NCBI RefSeq assembly: GCF_019285775.1
Contig: NZ_CP079105.1
Coordinates: 2,480,001-2,544,000, forward strand
Source: Skermania piniformis
Lineage (GTDB): Bacteria; Actinomycetota; Actinomycetes; Mycobacteriales; Mycobacteriaceae
Direction: 5' to 3'
DNA length: 64,000 nt
Shown one piece after another: positions 32,421-40,822 of the stretch. The notes under the pieces are model-generated. The model saw nothing but the letters and a program-made list of their open reading frames with translations, was not told the origin of the DNA and did not search any database. Position numbers and translations under genes: made by a program. Numbering within the stretch: position 1 is the stretch's first letter; every line of letters starts with the position of its first letter.

Positions 32421-33215
32421 ATGATCCGCCGTGCCGAACTCGACGCGATCAAGACCGGCGACATCGACCTCGCCTTCCGGCGCTGGGATCGGGCCCGGGT
32501 GAAGGTCGGCACCCGGCTGCGCACCAGCGTCGGGATCGTCGAAGTGACCTCGGTGGATCAGGTCGGGCTCACGACGTTGCGGGCCGCCGACGCCCGCCGG
32601 GCCGGCGCTGCGTCCCTCGCCGCGCTTCGGGACACGCTCGCCGCCAAGCCAGACCGGCCGGTGTTTCGCGTGGGCTTGCGCTACGGCGGACCGGACCCGC
32701 GAGACCGGTTGCGCGAACAGCGCCCCGAACTCGCCGAGGTCGAGCAGATCATCGCCGAACTGGATCGGCTGGACCGAACCTCACCGATCGGCCCCTGGAC
32801 CCGGGCCACGCTGCGGATCATCGACGACAACCCCGAACGACGCGCGCCGGAACTGGCCGCCGAGCTCGGCCGGGAGACCGCGGAGTTCAAACGTGACGTG
32901 CGCAAACTGAAGGAAAAAGGACTCACCGAGTCACTCGCGATCGGCTACCGGGTGTCCCCGCGCGGCGAAGCCGTCCTCGACCACGGCGGCCCGCCCCGGG
33001 AACGCGCCCCCCGACCGGCGGGCACCCCACTCCCCCGCACCATCGGCGCCCCCGCCACCCGCGCGCTCCGCGCCGCGGACGTGCACAGCCTGGAACAACT
33101 CACGGCGTGGCCCCGGGCCGATCTCGCCGCGCTGCACGGGGTCGGCCCGATCGCGCTGGACCGGCTGACTGCCGCGCTGGCCGAGCTGGGGATGGCCTTC
33201 GCACCCGAGCGATAG
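32421..33215 (+). CDS. ASCH-like domain plus helix-hairpin-helix protein, function unknown
   Basis: A 264-residue protein. The N-terminus ([23 protein letters not shown], then [21 protein letters not shown]) looks like an ASCH/PUA-type RNA-binding fold. The middle is a helical, Arg-rich part resembling a winged helix ([38 protein letters not shown]). The end is a helix-hairpin-helix ([15 protein letters not shown]). This mix suggests nucleic-acid binding. Similar proteins occur in Nocardia-type genomes as hypotheticals. It is divergent from rpsO and convergent with the LLM gene; a GTG at 32418 is an alternative start. Confidence 0.6.
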   Translation: MIRRAELDAIKTGDIDLAFRRWDRARVKVGTRLRTSVGIVEVTSVDQVGLTTLRAADARRAGAASLAALRDTLAAKPDRPVFRVGLRYGGPDPRDRLREQRPELAEVEQIIAELDRLDRTSPIGPWTRATLRIIDDNPERRAPELAAELGRETAEFKRDVRKLKEKGLTESLAIGYRVSPRGEAVLDHGGPPRERAPRPAGTPLPRTIGAPATRALRAADVHSLEQLTAWPRADLAALHGVGPIALDRLTAALAELGMAFAPER

Positions 33216-33226
33216 CGCCGCGTGGG

Positions 33227-34279
33227 TCAGCCGAGCAGTTCGCCCGCCAACAGCTCCAGCGTGGCGACCCGGGCCGGACTCGTCGCCGGATCAGCGCCGC
33301 GATGGGCCGACCCGACCGGGTGGATCATCACCTCGTCCACGCCGAACTCGTCGGCCAGCGCACGTAGCTGCTTCGCCGCTTCGTCCGGGGCGCCGACCAC
33401 GGCCGTGTCCCGCATCGCCGCGATCATCGCCGCTTCCGGCGGGCTCGGCGCCCACCCCGTCGCGTCCTCGATCAGAGCCAGCGGATGCAACGGCCGGCCC
33501 GACCGGAGCGTGACCATCAGCTGCAGGTTGGGTAGCAGGGCTGCCTCCGCCTCGGCCCGGGTCGGCGCCACCGAGGCGTTGACGGTCAGTAAGGTGCGCG
33601 GCTCGGATTGCCGTGGGCTGGGCTGGAACTCACGGCGATAGGTGGCCAGCGCCGCGGCGGTACCGATCCCGGAGAAATGGTGTGCGAATACATAGGGCAG
33701 GCCTTTGGCCGCGGCCAGGTGCGCCGAGTACATCGATGAGCCGAGCAGCCACAATCCGGGTTCGCCGACAGCGGCCGGCGTCGCCTTGAGCAGGTAGTCC
33801 GACCGGCCGAGCCGGGCCGGGAGTTGGAGCCGTACGCCGCTCGCGCTCATCATCGCGGCGACCTCGTCCAGGTAACGCGGGAAGTTCTCGATATCCGAAT
33901 CGTCCCGGCCGGCGCCGCCACGCAGCGCGATCGAGGTGACCGGGTCGGAACCGGGAGCCCGGCCGATGCCGAGATCGATCCGTCCGGGCGCCGCCGCTTC
34001 CAACAGCGCAAATTGCTCGGCGACGGCGAGCGGCGCGTGGTTGGGCAGCATCACCCCGCCGGACCCGAGCCGGATCCGCTCGGTCTGCCCGGCCAGGTAG
34101 GCGATCAGCACCGGCGGGCTGGTCGCCGCGACCGCGGGCATGTTGTGGTGTTCGGCCAGCCAATAGCGGGTGTAGCCGAGCCGGTCCGCGGCTTGGGCGA
34201 GTTCGACGGTGGCTGCCAGCGCGTCGGCGCTGGTCTGATCGGTGCGGACGGGGACGAGGTCGAGGACGGAGAGCTGCAC
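33227..34279 (-). CDS. LLM class (luciferase-like) flavin-dependent oxidoreductase
   Basis: A protein of about 350 residues in the bacterial luciferase-like superfamily, group 1 (alkanal monooxygenase-like). It begins VQLSVLDLVPV, has YWLAEHHNMPAVA, GVMLPNHAPLAVAEQFALLE and RIDLGIGRAPG, all typical FMN-binding barrel segments. These enzymes use FMNH2 and O2 on diverse substrates. GTG 34279 is preferred by similarity; GTG 34333 gives 18 more residues that are basic and unlike the family. Substrate unknown. Confidence 0.82.
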   Translation of the reverse strand: MQLSVLDLVPVRTDQTSADALAATVELAQAADRLGYTRYWLAEHHNMPAVAATSPPVLIAYLAGQTERIRLGSGGVMLPNHAPLAVAEQFALLEAAAPGRIDLGIGRAPGSDPVTSIALRGGAGRDDSDIENFPRYLDEVAAMMSASGVRLQLPARLGRSDYLLKATPAAVGEPGLWLLGSSMYSAHLAAAKGLPYVFAHHFSGIGTAAALATYRREFQPSPRQSEPRTLLTVNASVAPTRAEAEAALLPNLQLMVTLRSGRPLHPLALIEDATGWAPSPPEAAMIAAMRDTAVVGAPDEAAKQLRALADEFGVDEVMIHPVGSAHRGADPATSPARVATLELLAGELLG

Positions 34280-34396
34280 TCGAAGAACAACGCCCGGAAC
34301 CGCGCCGGTCTTCCGCGCGATCCACCGAGCCACTACCTCGGAGCAGGTGGCGGCGATTTCCGGACCCGGGTCCTGGGGCGGGTCTGCGCCGACCCG

Positions 34397-35389
34397 CTAC
34401 GCCTGGTCCAACACCGCCCGCGCCCGCGCCACGTCCTGGTCCATCTGGGTGGTCAAGGCAGCCACCGAATCGAACTGCTCCATGCCGCGCAGATGCTCGA
34501 CGAAGTCGACCGCGACGTGCTGGCCGTACAGGTCGGCCTCGCCGTCCAGCACGTACGCCTCGACGGTGCGGGCGCGGCCGGAGAAGGTGGGGTTGCTGCC
34601 GACCGAGATCGCCGCCATCGCCGGTGTGCCGGCGATGGTCTGCCCGATCCTCGGGCCGGGGCCGAGCACGGTGAACCAGCCCGCATAGACCCCGTCCGCC
34701 GGGATCGCGGCGTGCATCGGCGGGGCGACGTTGGCAGTCGGAAAGCCGAGGGTCCGGCCCCGCCCGTCACCGTGCACGACCACCCCCTCCACCCGATGTG
34801 GTCGGCCCAACGCCTCCGCTGCGGCAGCGACATCGCCGGCGTCCACGCAGGCGCGGATGTAGGTCGAGGAGAAGGTGACGGTCGCGTGGCCCGTCGCCGC
34901 GCCCGCCCCGGTGTGCTCGGCGAGCAGATCGACCCCGACCACCTCGAAACCGAATCGAGCCCCCATCTGCCGCATCGTCTCGACCGTGCCGGCGGCCTTG
35001 CGACCGAAGGTGAAGTTGTCCCCGACCACCACCTCCACCACGTGCAGCCGCTGCACCAGCAGGTCGTGCGCGTACTCACCCGGCGTGACCTTCATGAACT
35101 CCGCGGTGAACGGCATCACGAAGAAAACATCGATGCCGAGCTCCTCGGCGAGCTCCGCGCGGCGGGTCAGGGTGGTCAGCTGCGCCGGGTAGCTACCGGG
35201 CCGCACCACCGACATCGGGTGGGGGTCGAAGGTCATCAGGACGCTCGGGACGCCGCGTTCCCGGGCGTCGGCCACCGCGCGGCCGATCAGCTGCGCGTGG
35301 CCTCGGTGCACCCCGTCGAACACGCCGATGGTAAGCACACACCGCCCCCAATCGGCCGGCACATCCTCGAGACCACGCCATCGCTGCAC
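34397..35389 (-). CDS. ribF: Bifunctional riboflavin kinase/FAD synthetase
   Basis: A 330-residue RibF. The N-terminal nucleotidylyltransferase (about 15-180) shows GVFDGVHRGHAQLI and FSSTYIR; the C-terminal flavokinase domain (about 190-325) has GRGRTLGFPTANV and the TFSGRARTVEAYVLD block. It makes FMN and FAD from riboflavin and ATP. The GTG start (VQRWRGLEDVPADWG) fits mycobacterial homologues. In M. tuberculosis ribF is directly beside rpsO; here the ASCH-like and LLM genes lie between. Confidence 0.95.
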   Translation of the reverse strand: MQRWRGLEDVPADWGRCVLTIGVFDGVHRGHAQLIGRAVADARERGVPSVLMTFDPHPMSVVRPGSYPAQLTTLTRRAELAEELGIDVFFVMPFTAEFMKVTPGEYAHDLLVQRLHVVEVVVGDNFTFGRKAAGTVETMRQMGARFGFEVVGVDLLAEHTGAGAATGHATVTFSSTYIRACVDAGDVAAAAEALGRPHRVEGVVVHGDGRGRTLGFPTANVAPPMHAAIPADGVYAGWFTVLGPGPRIGQTIAGTPAMAAISVGSNPTFSGRARTVEAYVLDGEADLYGQHVAVDFVEHLRGMEQFDSVAALTTQMDQDVARARAVLDQA

Positions 35390-35418
35390 GGTCGCCAGCC
35401 TAGGTCAGGCGGTCGAGG

Positions 35419-36279
35419 TCAAGCCGACGAGGACGCCGCCCGCGACGGTGTCGCCGCGGAGTCGCCCGACCCGAACAGTTTCGGTGCCAGCGACGCGAAC
35501 CCCACGCCGATGATCGTCCACAGGATCGCCTGTGCGGTGAACGAGTACAGCCGGAACTGGAACAGATCGTCGGCCGGGAATCCCGGATACACGATGGTGC
35601 CGGCCGGGTCGGTCAACGGTTGCGGCGTCTCGGTCGCGAAATCACCGAACTCGCGCTGGTTCATCGACAACTCGCCGAAGGACGGCAGCACCGCGATCAC
35701 GATGCCCATCGTCACGATGTACCCGACCGCTGCGGCGACGGTCGCGTACCAATTGCCCAGTCTGGGTTGCAGTCGGCGACCGAGCCAGACCGCCGCCAGC
35801 AAAAATAATCCCGAGCAGACGACCATCAGCAGATAGAGCCCGGTCCGGTCCCGGATCGTGTCCGCGTGCCCGACCGCCGGTGGATTGGCCGGATACTTGA
35901 CGAACGGCACCGCGTACAGCACGAGAAACAGGCCACCGGCAACCAGTAACGCAAGATTGCGTGGCGTGATTCGGCCGACCCGGCCGATACACACGCAGTA
36001 GACCACCGCAAAAAGTGCACCCATCGCCACCCCGAAGGCGATCATGCCGGCGCCGATCCCGACGGTCGACTGAACGGTGCGACTGTAGATCTCGTGGTCC
36101 CCCTCGTGACCCGCCATGCCCGCCGCCCGGTGCAGGGCCGCGACGGCGTCGTCCCGCCCGCCCTCGTAGTCGATCGCGCGGTCGATCAGCGGCTCGGCGA
36201 AGATCCTCGCGAAGATGAACGCGACAAGCCCGGCGACAGCACCGGACAGCATGCCACGCAGAATGATTCGTTTTTCCAT
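35419..36279 (-). CDS. cbtA: CbtA family cobalt transporter subunit
   Basis: A 286-residue protein with about six membrane helices and several periplasmic His (HRAAGMAGHEGDHE), as in CbtA, the membrane part of a B12-controlled cobalt uptake system. MEKRIILRGMLSGAVAGLVAF is the canonical N-terminus, so ATG 36279 is used; the frame upstream runs through cbtB antisense-like sequence. It follows cbtB by 19 nt and shares its cobalamin riboswitch. Confidence 0.88.
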   Translation of the reverse strand: MEKRIILRGMLSGAVAGLVAFIFARIFAEPLIDRAIDYEGGRDDAVAALHRAAGMAGHEGDHEIYSRTVQSTVGIGAGMIAFGVAMGALFAVVYCVCIGRVGRITPRNLALLVAGGLFLVLYAVPFVKYPANPPAVGHADTIRDRTGLYLLMVVCSGLFLLAAVWLGRRLQPRLGNWYATVAAAVGYIVTMGIVIAVLPSFGELSMNQREFGDFATETPQPLTDPAGTIVYPGFPADDLFQFRLYSFTAQAILWTIIGVGFASLAPKLFGSGDSAATPSRAASSSA

Positions 36280-36298
36280 TGTGTCGACGTGACCGGCG

Positions 36299-36514
36299 TC
36301 AGTGGCAAGGGAAACCGAGGAAGTGCCGGCTGTCGTGCACGAATTCATGCACGTGCGTGTCAGCACCGAACACCGAGACCGCACCCTGATCGATCCCGAC
36401 GAAGTAATACAGCAGCAATGCCAGCACCGCGGTGCCGACCAGCAACAGGGCTGTCGCCGGAATGGAGAGCTTCAGCGTATCCAGACCAGATTTCGGGGCA
36501 TATGCAATAGCCAT
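36299..36514 (-). CDS. cbtB: CbtB family cobalt transporter subunit
   Basis: A 71-residue protein with one membrane helix (TALLLVGTAVLALLLYYFV) and a C-terminal His/Cys-rich tail (HVHEFVHDSRHFLGFPCH), the signature of CbtB. AGGAGG stands 7 nt before the ATG. It lies directly downstream of a cobalamin riboswitch, which would turn off cobalt uptake when B12 is plentiful. Confidence 0.92.
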   Translation of the reverse strand: MAIAYAPKSGLDTLKLSIPATALLLVGTAVLALLLYYFVGIDQGAVSVFGADTHVHEFVHDSRHFLGFPCH

Positions 36515-36539
36515 CCGACTACCTCCTCACGGGATTACG

Positions 36540-36682
36540 CGTCCCGCGTGTAATGGGCTCTCCGGGCAACAGATCGAGTACCTGACTGAGCCTCCCGGCT
36601 TCCACAGTGGCGCGACCGTTCCGGATTCTCACCGGATTCCTCACACCTGTTGCTTCGGGTAAGAGTATTCGAGCATTCGCGC
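36540..36682 (-). promoter_or_regulatory. Cobalamin riboswitch
   Basis: On the minus strand the sequence contains, in order, GCAACAGGTGTGAGGAATCC, GGTGAGAATCCGGAACGG, CGCGCCACTGT and the B12 box AAGCCGGGAGGCTCAGTCAG, followed by CTGTTGCCCGG and the cbtB ribosome-binding site. This order and these blocks are those of the cobalamin (AdoCbl) aptamer. Boundaries are approximate. Confidence 0.9.
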
Positions 36683-36804
36683 GCTGGTCAATCCATCGGT
36701 GGCGCCCCGCACGAGGTCCGGACCTTCCAGGCCACAAGTTACCGATCGAGCACGCCGTCGGCTACCACCGCGCGCATGGGCGTCGGCGTGCCTAAGCTCG
36801 ATAT

Positions 36805-37515
36805 GTGTCCGGGAATCGTGACCAGCCGCCCGTCCTTTCGCCGGTGGCCCAGGACTACTTGAAAGTCATCTGGACCACGCAGGAATGGTCACCCGAGCGG
36901 GTTACCACCAAACTGCTCGCCGAACGACTCGGCGTATCGGCATCCACCGTCTCCGAGGCCGTCCGCAAACTTGCCGATCAAGGCCTGGTCGACCATGCCA
37001 AGTACGGTGCCATCACCCTCACCGACCCCGGCCGCCGCGCGGCGATCGGCATGGTCCGTCGGCACCGGCTGTTGGAGACCTTCCTGGTCCGCGAGCTGGG
37101 CTACAGCTGGGACGAGGTGCACGACGAAGCCGAAGTGCTCGAACACGCCGTGTCCGAGACGCTGATGCAGCGGATCGACGACAAACTCGGCCATCCCGAC
37201 CGCGACCCGCACGGCGATCCGATCCCCACCACCGACGGTGTCATCCCGACCCCGCCGGCCCGCCCGCTCAGCGACCTGACCGACGACGAAACGGGCCGGA
37301 TCGCTCGGATCTCCGACAACGACCCCGCCATGCTGCGCTATTTCGACACGGTCGGGATCGCCCTGGATACCCCGGTCCATGTGGTGGAACGCCGCGACTA
37401 CGCCGGTACCGTCGCGGTGCTGATCGGCGGCAACGCGACGCCGACCGATCTCGGCAAGCCCGCGGCCGACGCCATCTGGGTGATCGTCGACGACCCTTCC
37501 TCGGGTACCCCCTAG
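36805..37515 (+). CDS. mntR: DtxR family metal-dependent repressor (MntR/SirR type)
   Basis: A 236-residue DtxR-family regulator, equivalent in place to sirR (Rv2788c). The N-terminal winged helix reads TTKLLAERLGVSASTVSEAVRKLADQGLVDH, the dimerisation/metal domain has RHRLLETFLVRELGYSWDEVHDEAEVLEHAVS with the usual metal ligands (His, Glu, Glu, His), and the end is a FeoA-like SH3 domain. The family member in this place is thought to respond to manganese. Starts with GTG; it overlaps a CsoR-like operator at its stop codon. Confidence 0.88.
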   Translation: MSGNRDQPPVLSPVAQDYLKVIWTTQEWSPERVTTKLLAERLGVSASTVSEAVRKLADQGLVDHAKYGAITLTDPGRRAAIGMVRRHRLLETFLVRELGYSWDEVHDEAEVLEHAVSETLMQRIDDKLGHPDRDPHGDPIPTTDGVIPTPPARPLSDLTDDETGRIARISDNDPAMLRYFDTVGIALDTPVHVVERRDYAGTVAVLIGGNATPTDLGKPAADAIWVIVDDPSSGTP

Positions 37516-37520
37516 GGTAT
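37505..37520. promoter_or_regulatory. CsoR/CstR-like operator upstream of DUF302 gene
   Basis: TACCC-CCTA-GGGTA is a perfect inverted repeat (37506-37519) flanked by G and T. Its form resembles operators of the CsoR/RcnR/CstR family. It overlaps the mntR stop codon and is about 70 nt upstream of the DUF302 start. No CsoR gene is nearby. Confidence 0.5.
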
Positions 37521-37589
37521 ATTTGCCGCGACGGTGGGCCCCGACACCGTGCGGGCCCACAGCCCAACGCGCCCAGCCGAGGAGTTCCG

Positions 37590-38033
37590 ATGTCCGATCT
37601 CGCCATCGCCACAAGCCTGCGGACCACTATTGCCGATGCTGCCGAACGGACCAGAGCTGCGCTGCAGCGCGAAGGCTTCGGGATTCTTACCGAGATCGAC
37701 CTGAGCCACACGCTGCACCAGAAGATCGGCGCCGAGGTCGAGCCGTACCTGATCCTGGGCGCGTGCAATCCGCCGTTGGCGTTTGCCGCCGTGACCGCCG
37801 AACGGCAGGTGGGCCTGCTGCTGCCGTGCAATGTCGTGGTCCGTCAGGATCCGGCCGATCCTGGATTGGTCCACGTCGAGGCGATGAATCCGCAGCTGAT
37901 GGTCGAGGTGACCGACAACGCCGAGTTGCGCCCGGTTGCCGCCGACGCCGCCGCGCGACTCGGTGCCGCGGTCGAACGACTGACCGCCGAGCTGCCCACC
38001 GCCGACCCGGGTACCACCGGCGTGGCGCCGTAG
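37590..38033 (+). CDS. DUF302 domain protein
   Basis: A 147-residue protein with one DUF302 domain: TRAALQREGFGILTEIDLSHTL, then EVEPYLILGACNPPLAFAAV and LPCNVVVRQ. The structure is known for the family (TATA-box-like fold) but the function is not. DUF302 genes often sit with rhodanese, TauE and CsoR/CstR-type regulators in sulfide and polysulfide response operons; here a TauE exporter gene follows 4 nt later. GAGGAG is well placed before the ATG. Confidence 0.85.
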   Translation: MSDLAIATSLRTTIADAAERTRAALQREGFGILTEIDLSHTLHQKIGAEVEPYLILGACNPPLAFAAVTAERQVGLLLPCNVVVRQDPADPGLVHVEAMNPQLMVEVTDNAELRPVAADAAARLGAAVERLTAELPTADPGTTGVAP

Positions 38034-38037
38034 CCGA

Positions 38038-38814
38038 ATGACGGTCGCGCTGCTCGTCGGGCTGGGCCTGCTGGTCGGTTTCCTGCTGGGTCTGCTCGGC
38101 GCCGGCGGCTCGATCCTCGCCGTCCCGGCCCTGGTTTACCTCGTCGGTCTCGCTCCCCGCGAGGCGATTCCCCTGGCCCTGGCAGTGGTGGCGATCTCGG
38201 CCACCGCGGCCACCGTGCCCCGGCTGCGCACCGGCGAGATTCGATACCCGTTGGTCGCGGTCTTCGCGATCACCGGCGCGATCGGCGCCGTGGCCAGCAC
38301 CGCGCTCGGCGCCCGGCTGAGTTCCGCGGTGACGATGCTCGGCTTCGCGGTGCTGTTGCTGGTGGCCGGGAGCCGACTGCTGCGCCCGCAGACCGACACC
38401 GGGACCGCATGCCGGATCCCCAGCACCGGGAAGGTGAACTGGCGCCGGTGCATGTCGCGCGCGGTTCCGGTCGGCCTCGGCGTCGGGGTGCTCACCGGTC
38501 TGTTCGGCGTGGGCGGCGGTTTTCTGATCGTCCCGGCGCTCGTGGTCGCGCTCGGCCTGGACAGCGTGAGCGCGATCGCCACCTCGGTCGCGATCGTCGC
38601 GATCAACTCGGCATCGGCGTTGTTCGCCCATGCCGGCACCAGCGGTCTCGATACCGGGTCGGTGATCGCCTTTGCGGTGCCGGCTGCGGTCGCCGCAGCT
38701 CTGGCCGGCCGGCTCCGGCTCGACGCCGCCCGCACCCAGCGCTGGTTTGCCTATCTGCTGCTGGTGACTGCGGTGGCGGTGACAGCGGCCACCGCGATCC
38801 CGCTGCTGCGGTGA
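38038..38814 (+). CDS. TauE/SafE family sulfite/anion exporter
   Basis: A 258-residue membrane protein with the two-repeat TauE/SafE pattern: LVGFLLGLLGAGGSILAVPALVYLVG in the first half and VGVLTGLFGVGGGFLIVPALVVALG in the second, about eight helices in all. The family moves sulfite, sulfoacetate or related anions across the membrane. Coupled to DUF302 by a 4-nt gap, which with the upstream CsoR/CstR-like operator suggests reactive-sulfur detoxification. The exact anion is not shown. Confidence 0.85.
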   Translation: MTVALLVGLGLLVGFLLGLLGAGGSILAVPALVYLVGLAPREAIPLALAVVAISATAATVPRLRTGEIRYPLVAVFAITGAIGAVASTALGARLSSAVTMLGFAVLLLVAGSRLLRPQTDTGTACRIPSTGKVNWRRCMSRAVPVGLGVGVLTGLFGVGGGFLIVPALVVALGLDSVSAIATSVAIVAINSASALFAHAGTSGLDTGSVIAFAVPAAVAAALAGRLRLDAARTQRWFAYLLLVTAVAVTAATAIPLLR

Positions 38815-38829
38815 TCCCGGCCGACCGCA

Positions 38830-40539
38830 CTATCGCGGCAGTACCCCACCGACCGGTCCCGGCGCGATACACAGGTCGAGACCCGCGGTGACGGGTCGCA
38901 CCCGCAATCCGTCACCGGATCCGGTCAATCGAACGTAGACCTGGTGCAATCCGGCGACCACCGGCACCCGCACCGTCGGCCCGTCGGTCAACGACACCGA
39001 CACCGAGCCGTCCCGGGCGGCCAGATAGTTCAGCTCGACCGTCCATTCCCAGTCGGCGAGTGGGCCGGTCAACGGGAGCGTCGCGAGGACGTCGACGCGG
39101 TGCCCGCAGCGTGGCTCCGGCCCGGCCACCACGGCCCGCACCGGTGCGATCCCGGCCGGAATCAGCCGGCCGGTGTCGTCGAACATCTGCAGGTCGGGGG
39201 TCGAGGTGCCGAACGCCGGGCGCGGCCGGACCGCGGCGAAGACGTGGCTCATCAGATTGTTCGGGTAGCCGATCGGCAGCAAGACGCGCGGTGGCACCGG
39301 CTGGTCCAGCAGCGGGGTGCTCCGGGCCGCGAGCGTCGCCCGCACCGTGGTCAGGTAGTCGGGGGTGCGGTCGGTGTGCCAGGACCGGGCGAAAGTGACC
39401 GTGGAGATCAGGCCGACTGCAACGAAACAGGCAATCGCCGGTGCGACCGCCCACCCGGGCAGCCGAACCGGGCGCCGCGCGGATGTGCGGATCAGCAACG
39501 CTGCGGCCACGACGAGCACCACCGAGCTGTCCGCGAGGTACCGCAGGGTCTGCGATAGCTCGAACGTCGTGCCGGGCCCGGACCGGCCGAGCACCATCGC
39601 CACTTGGGACACGGCGACGTAGCCGCCGGCGGCGATCCAGATCGCCGCCGCACCACGCCGCGCGTACAGCGTGGCGACCACGACTGCGGCCAACGCCGAC
39701 CAACCGGCGACGACCATCACGCCCGGCGGGTCCGCCCACGGCGGACCCGGCAACCACCGCTCCCACCGCACGGGTCCACCCAGCAATGCCGGCACCAACC
39801 CGCGCGACAGTCCGTGGCTGACGAGACCGCCGGCCTGGTCGGCAGCAGCCTGCCCGGTCGGCAGCCGGACCACGGTGAAGTAGCCGACCGCCCACACCGC
39901 GATCACGACGACCGAACCGAGCCACAGCCGGCGGCACCGCCACAACGCCGCGCGAACGCATCCCCGATAACCCAACGCCACGACCGCTGCCGCGACGAAC
40001 GGCACCAGCAGCGACTTCTCGAAGCACGCCAGACCCGCCGCAAACACCGCCACACCGGTGACCGCGTGCCTGGCGCGACCGGTCTCGGCGAGCCGCACCG
40101 CGTCACCGGCCACCCACGCCAGCGCTGCCTGGAGCGGCAGCGCGTTCAGCCCGGCGGCCCACCAAGCGAAGGACGGCAAGGTCAACGCACCGAACAGGTA
40201 CCCGGACAGCACCACCGGCACGATCGGCCGGTCGCCGAGCAGGATTCGCAGCAGCCGCCACACCGCCAACGACGCCACTGCCTGCAGCAGCAGCAACGAC
40301 GCGGCCGCCGGCCACCACACGTAGGCACCGAACAGCTTCGTCACTACGCCCGCGATCAGGAACGCGCCGGGCATGAAGTGCCCGTCGTGGTCGTAGAGCA
40401 GGAACGAAGCCGACCACAGCGGATACTGCCCGGCCCGGCCGACCAAAATCAGATCGTCCCAGTAGAACCCGCCCTGAGCGAGCACCAGACCCCGCACCAC
40501 CAGTTGCGCCGCCACCAGCGCCAGCGCGATCCGATGCAT
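38830..40539 (-). CDS. Polytopic glycosyltransferase-like membrane protein (GT-C type)
   Basis: A 569-residue membrane protein with about 11 helices and a C-terminal extracytoplasmic domain of about 130 residues that is rich in beta strands (VDVLATLPLTG, WEWTVELNYLAARDG). The first periplasmic loop has GFYWDDLILVGRAGQYP, a D-D placement typical of GT-C/PMT-type glycosyltransferases, and the helix pattern agrees. No substrate can be named. ATG 40539 (MHRIALALVAAQL) is used; a GTG six bases upstream is possible. A truncated SDR reading frame ends 8 nt upstream. Confidence 0.65.
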   Translation of the reverse strand: MHRIALALVAAQLVVRGLVLAQGGFYWDDLILVGRAGQYPLWSASFLLYDHDGHFMPGAFLIAGVVTKLFGAYVWWPAAASLLLLQAVASLAVWRLLRILLGDRPIVPVVLSGYLFGALTLPSFAWWAAGLNALPLQAALAWVAGDAVRLAETGRARHAVTGVAVFAAGLACFEKSLLVPFVAAAVVALGYRGCVRAALWRCRRLWLGSVVVIAVWAVGYFTVVRLPTGQAAADQAGGLVSHGLSRGLVPALLGGPVRWERWLPGPPWADPPGVMVVAGWSALAAVVVATLYARRGAAAIWIAAGGYVAVSQVAMVLGRSGPGTTFELSQTLRYLADSSVVLVVAAALLIRTSARRPVRLPGWAVAPAIACFVAVGLISTVTFARSWHTDRTPDYLTTVRATLAARSTPLLDQPVPPRVLLPIGYPNNLMSHVFAAVRPRPAFGTSTPDLQMFDDTGRLIPAGIAPVRAVVAGPEPRCGHRVDVLATLPLTGPLADWEWTVELNYLAARDGSVSVSLTDGPTVRVPVVAGLHQVYVRLTGSGDGLRVRPVTAGLDLCIAPGPVGGVLPR

Positions 40540-40547
40540 CCGCACGG

Positions 40548-40685
40548 TCAGTCCGGCACGGTCTCGGCGACACCCGAACGCAAGCCGGCCGCCGCGAGCA
40601 TCTCGGGACCACCTGCGACGAGGTCGGGAACGACCGCGGAACCGATCGAGCCGGTCGCGCCGGTGACGAGGACGAAGACGCGCAT
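40548..40685 (-). pseudogene. Truncated NAD-dependent epimerase/SDR remnant
   Basis: A 45-residue reading frame with a strong ribosome-binding site (GGAGGAG) before the ATG. It starts MRVFVLVTGATGSIGSAVVP, the Rossmann nucleotide-binding start of NAD-dependent epimerases or extended SDRs, then loses the family pattern after LVAGG and stops. Family members are about 280-350 residues, so this is a deletion remnant. Too short for the usual gene lists. Confidence 0.6.
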
Positions 40686-40753
40686 GCCATCTCCTCCCGG
40701 TGCAGCCGACCACGGTGACGCAACCGAAGCGCCGGGCGTCCCGGCTCGACTTT

Positions 40754-40798
40754 AGGTCGGCCCGCCGACGGTCATTCCAGGTCGGCCCGCCGACGGTC
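40754..40798. repeat. Two exact 20-bp direct repeats upstream of gad
   Basis: Copies at 40754-40773 and 40779-40798 are identical and separated by 5 nt (25-bp period). Each contains the inverted repeat GTCGG-CCCG-CCGAC. They end 24 nt before the gad start, so they are likely a tandem operator, although the binding protein is unknown. Confidence 0.7.
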
Positions 40799-40822
40799 GG
40801 CGCGGCACGCCAAGATGGGAGC

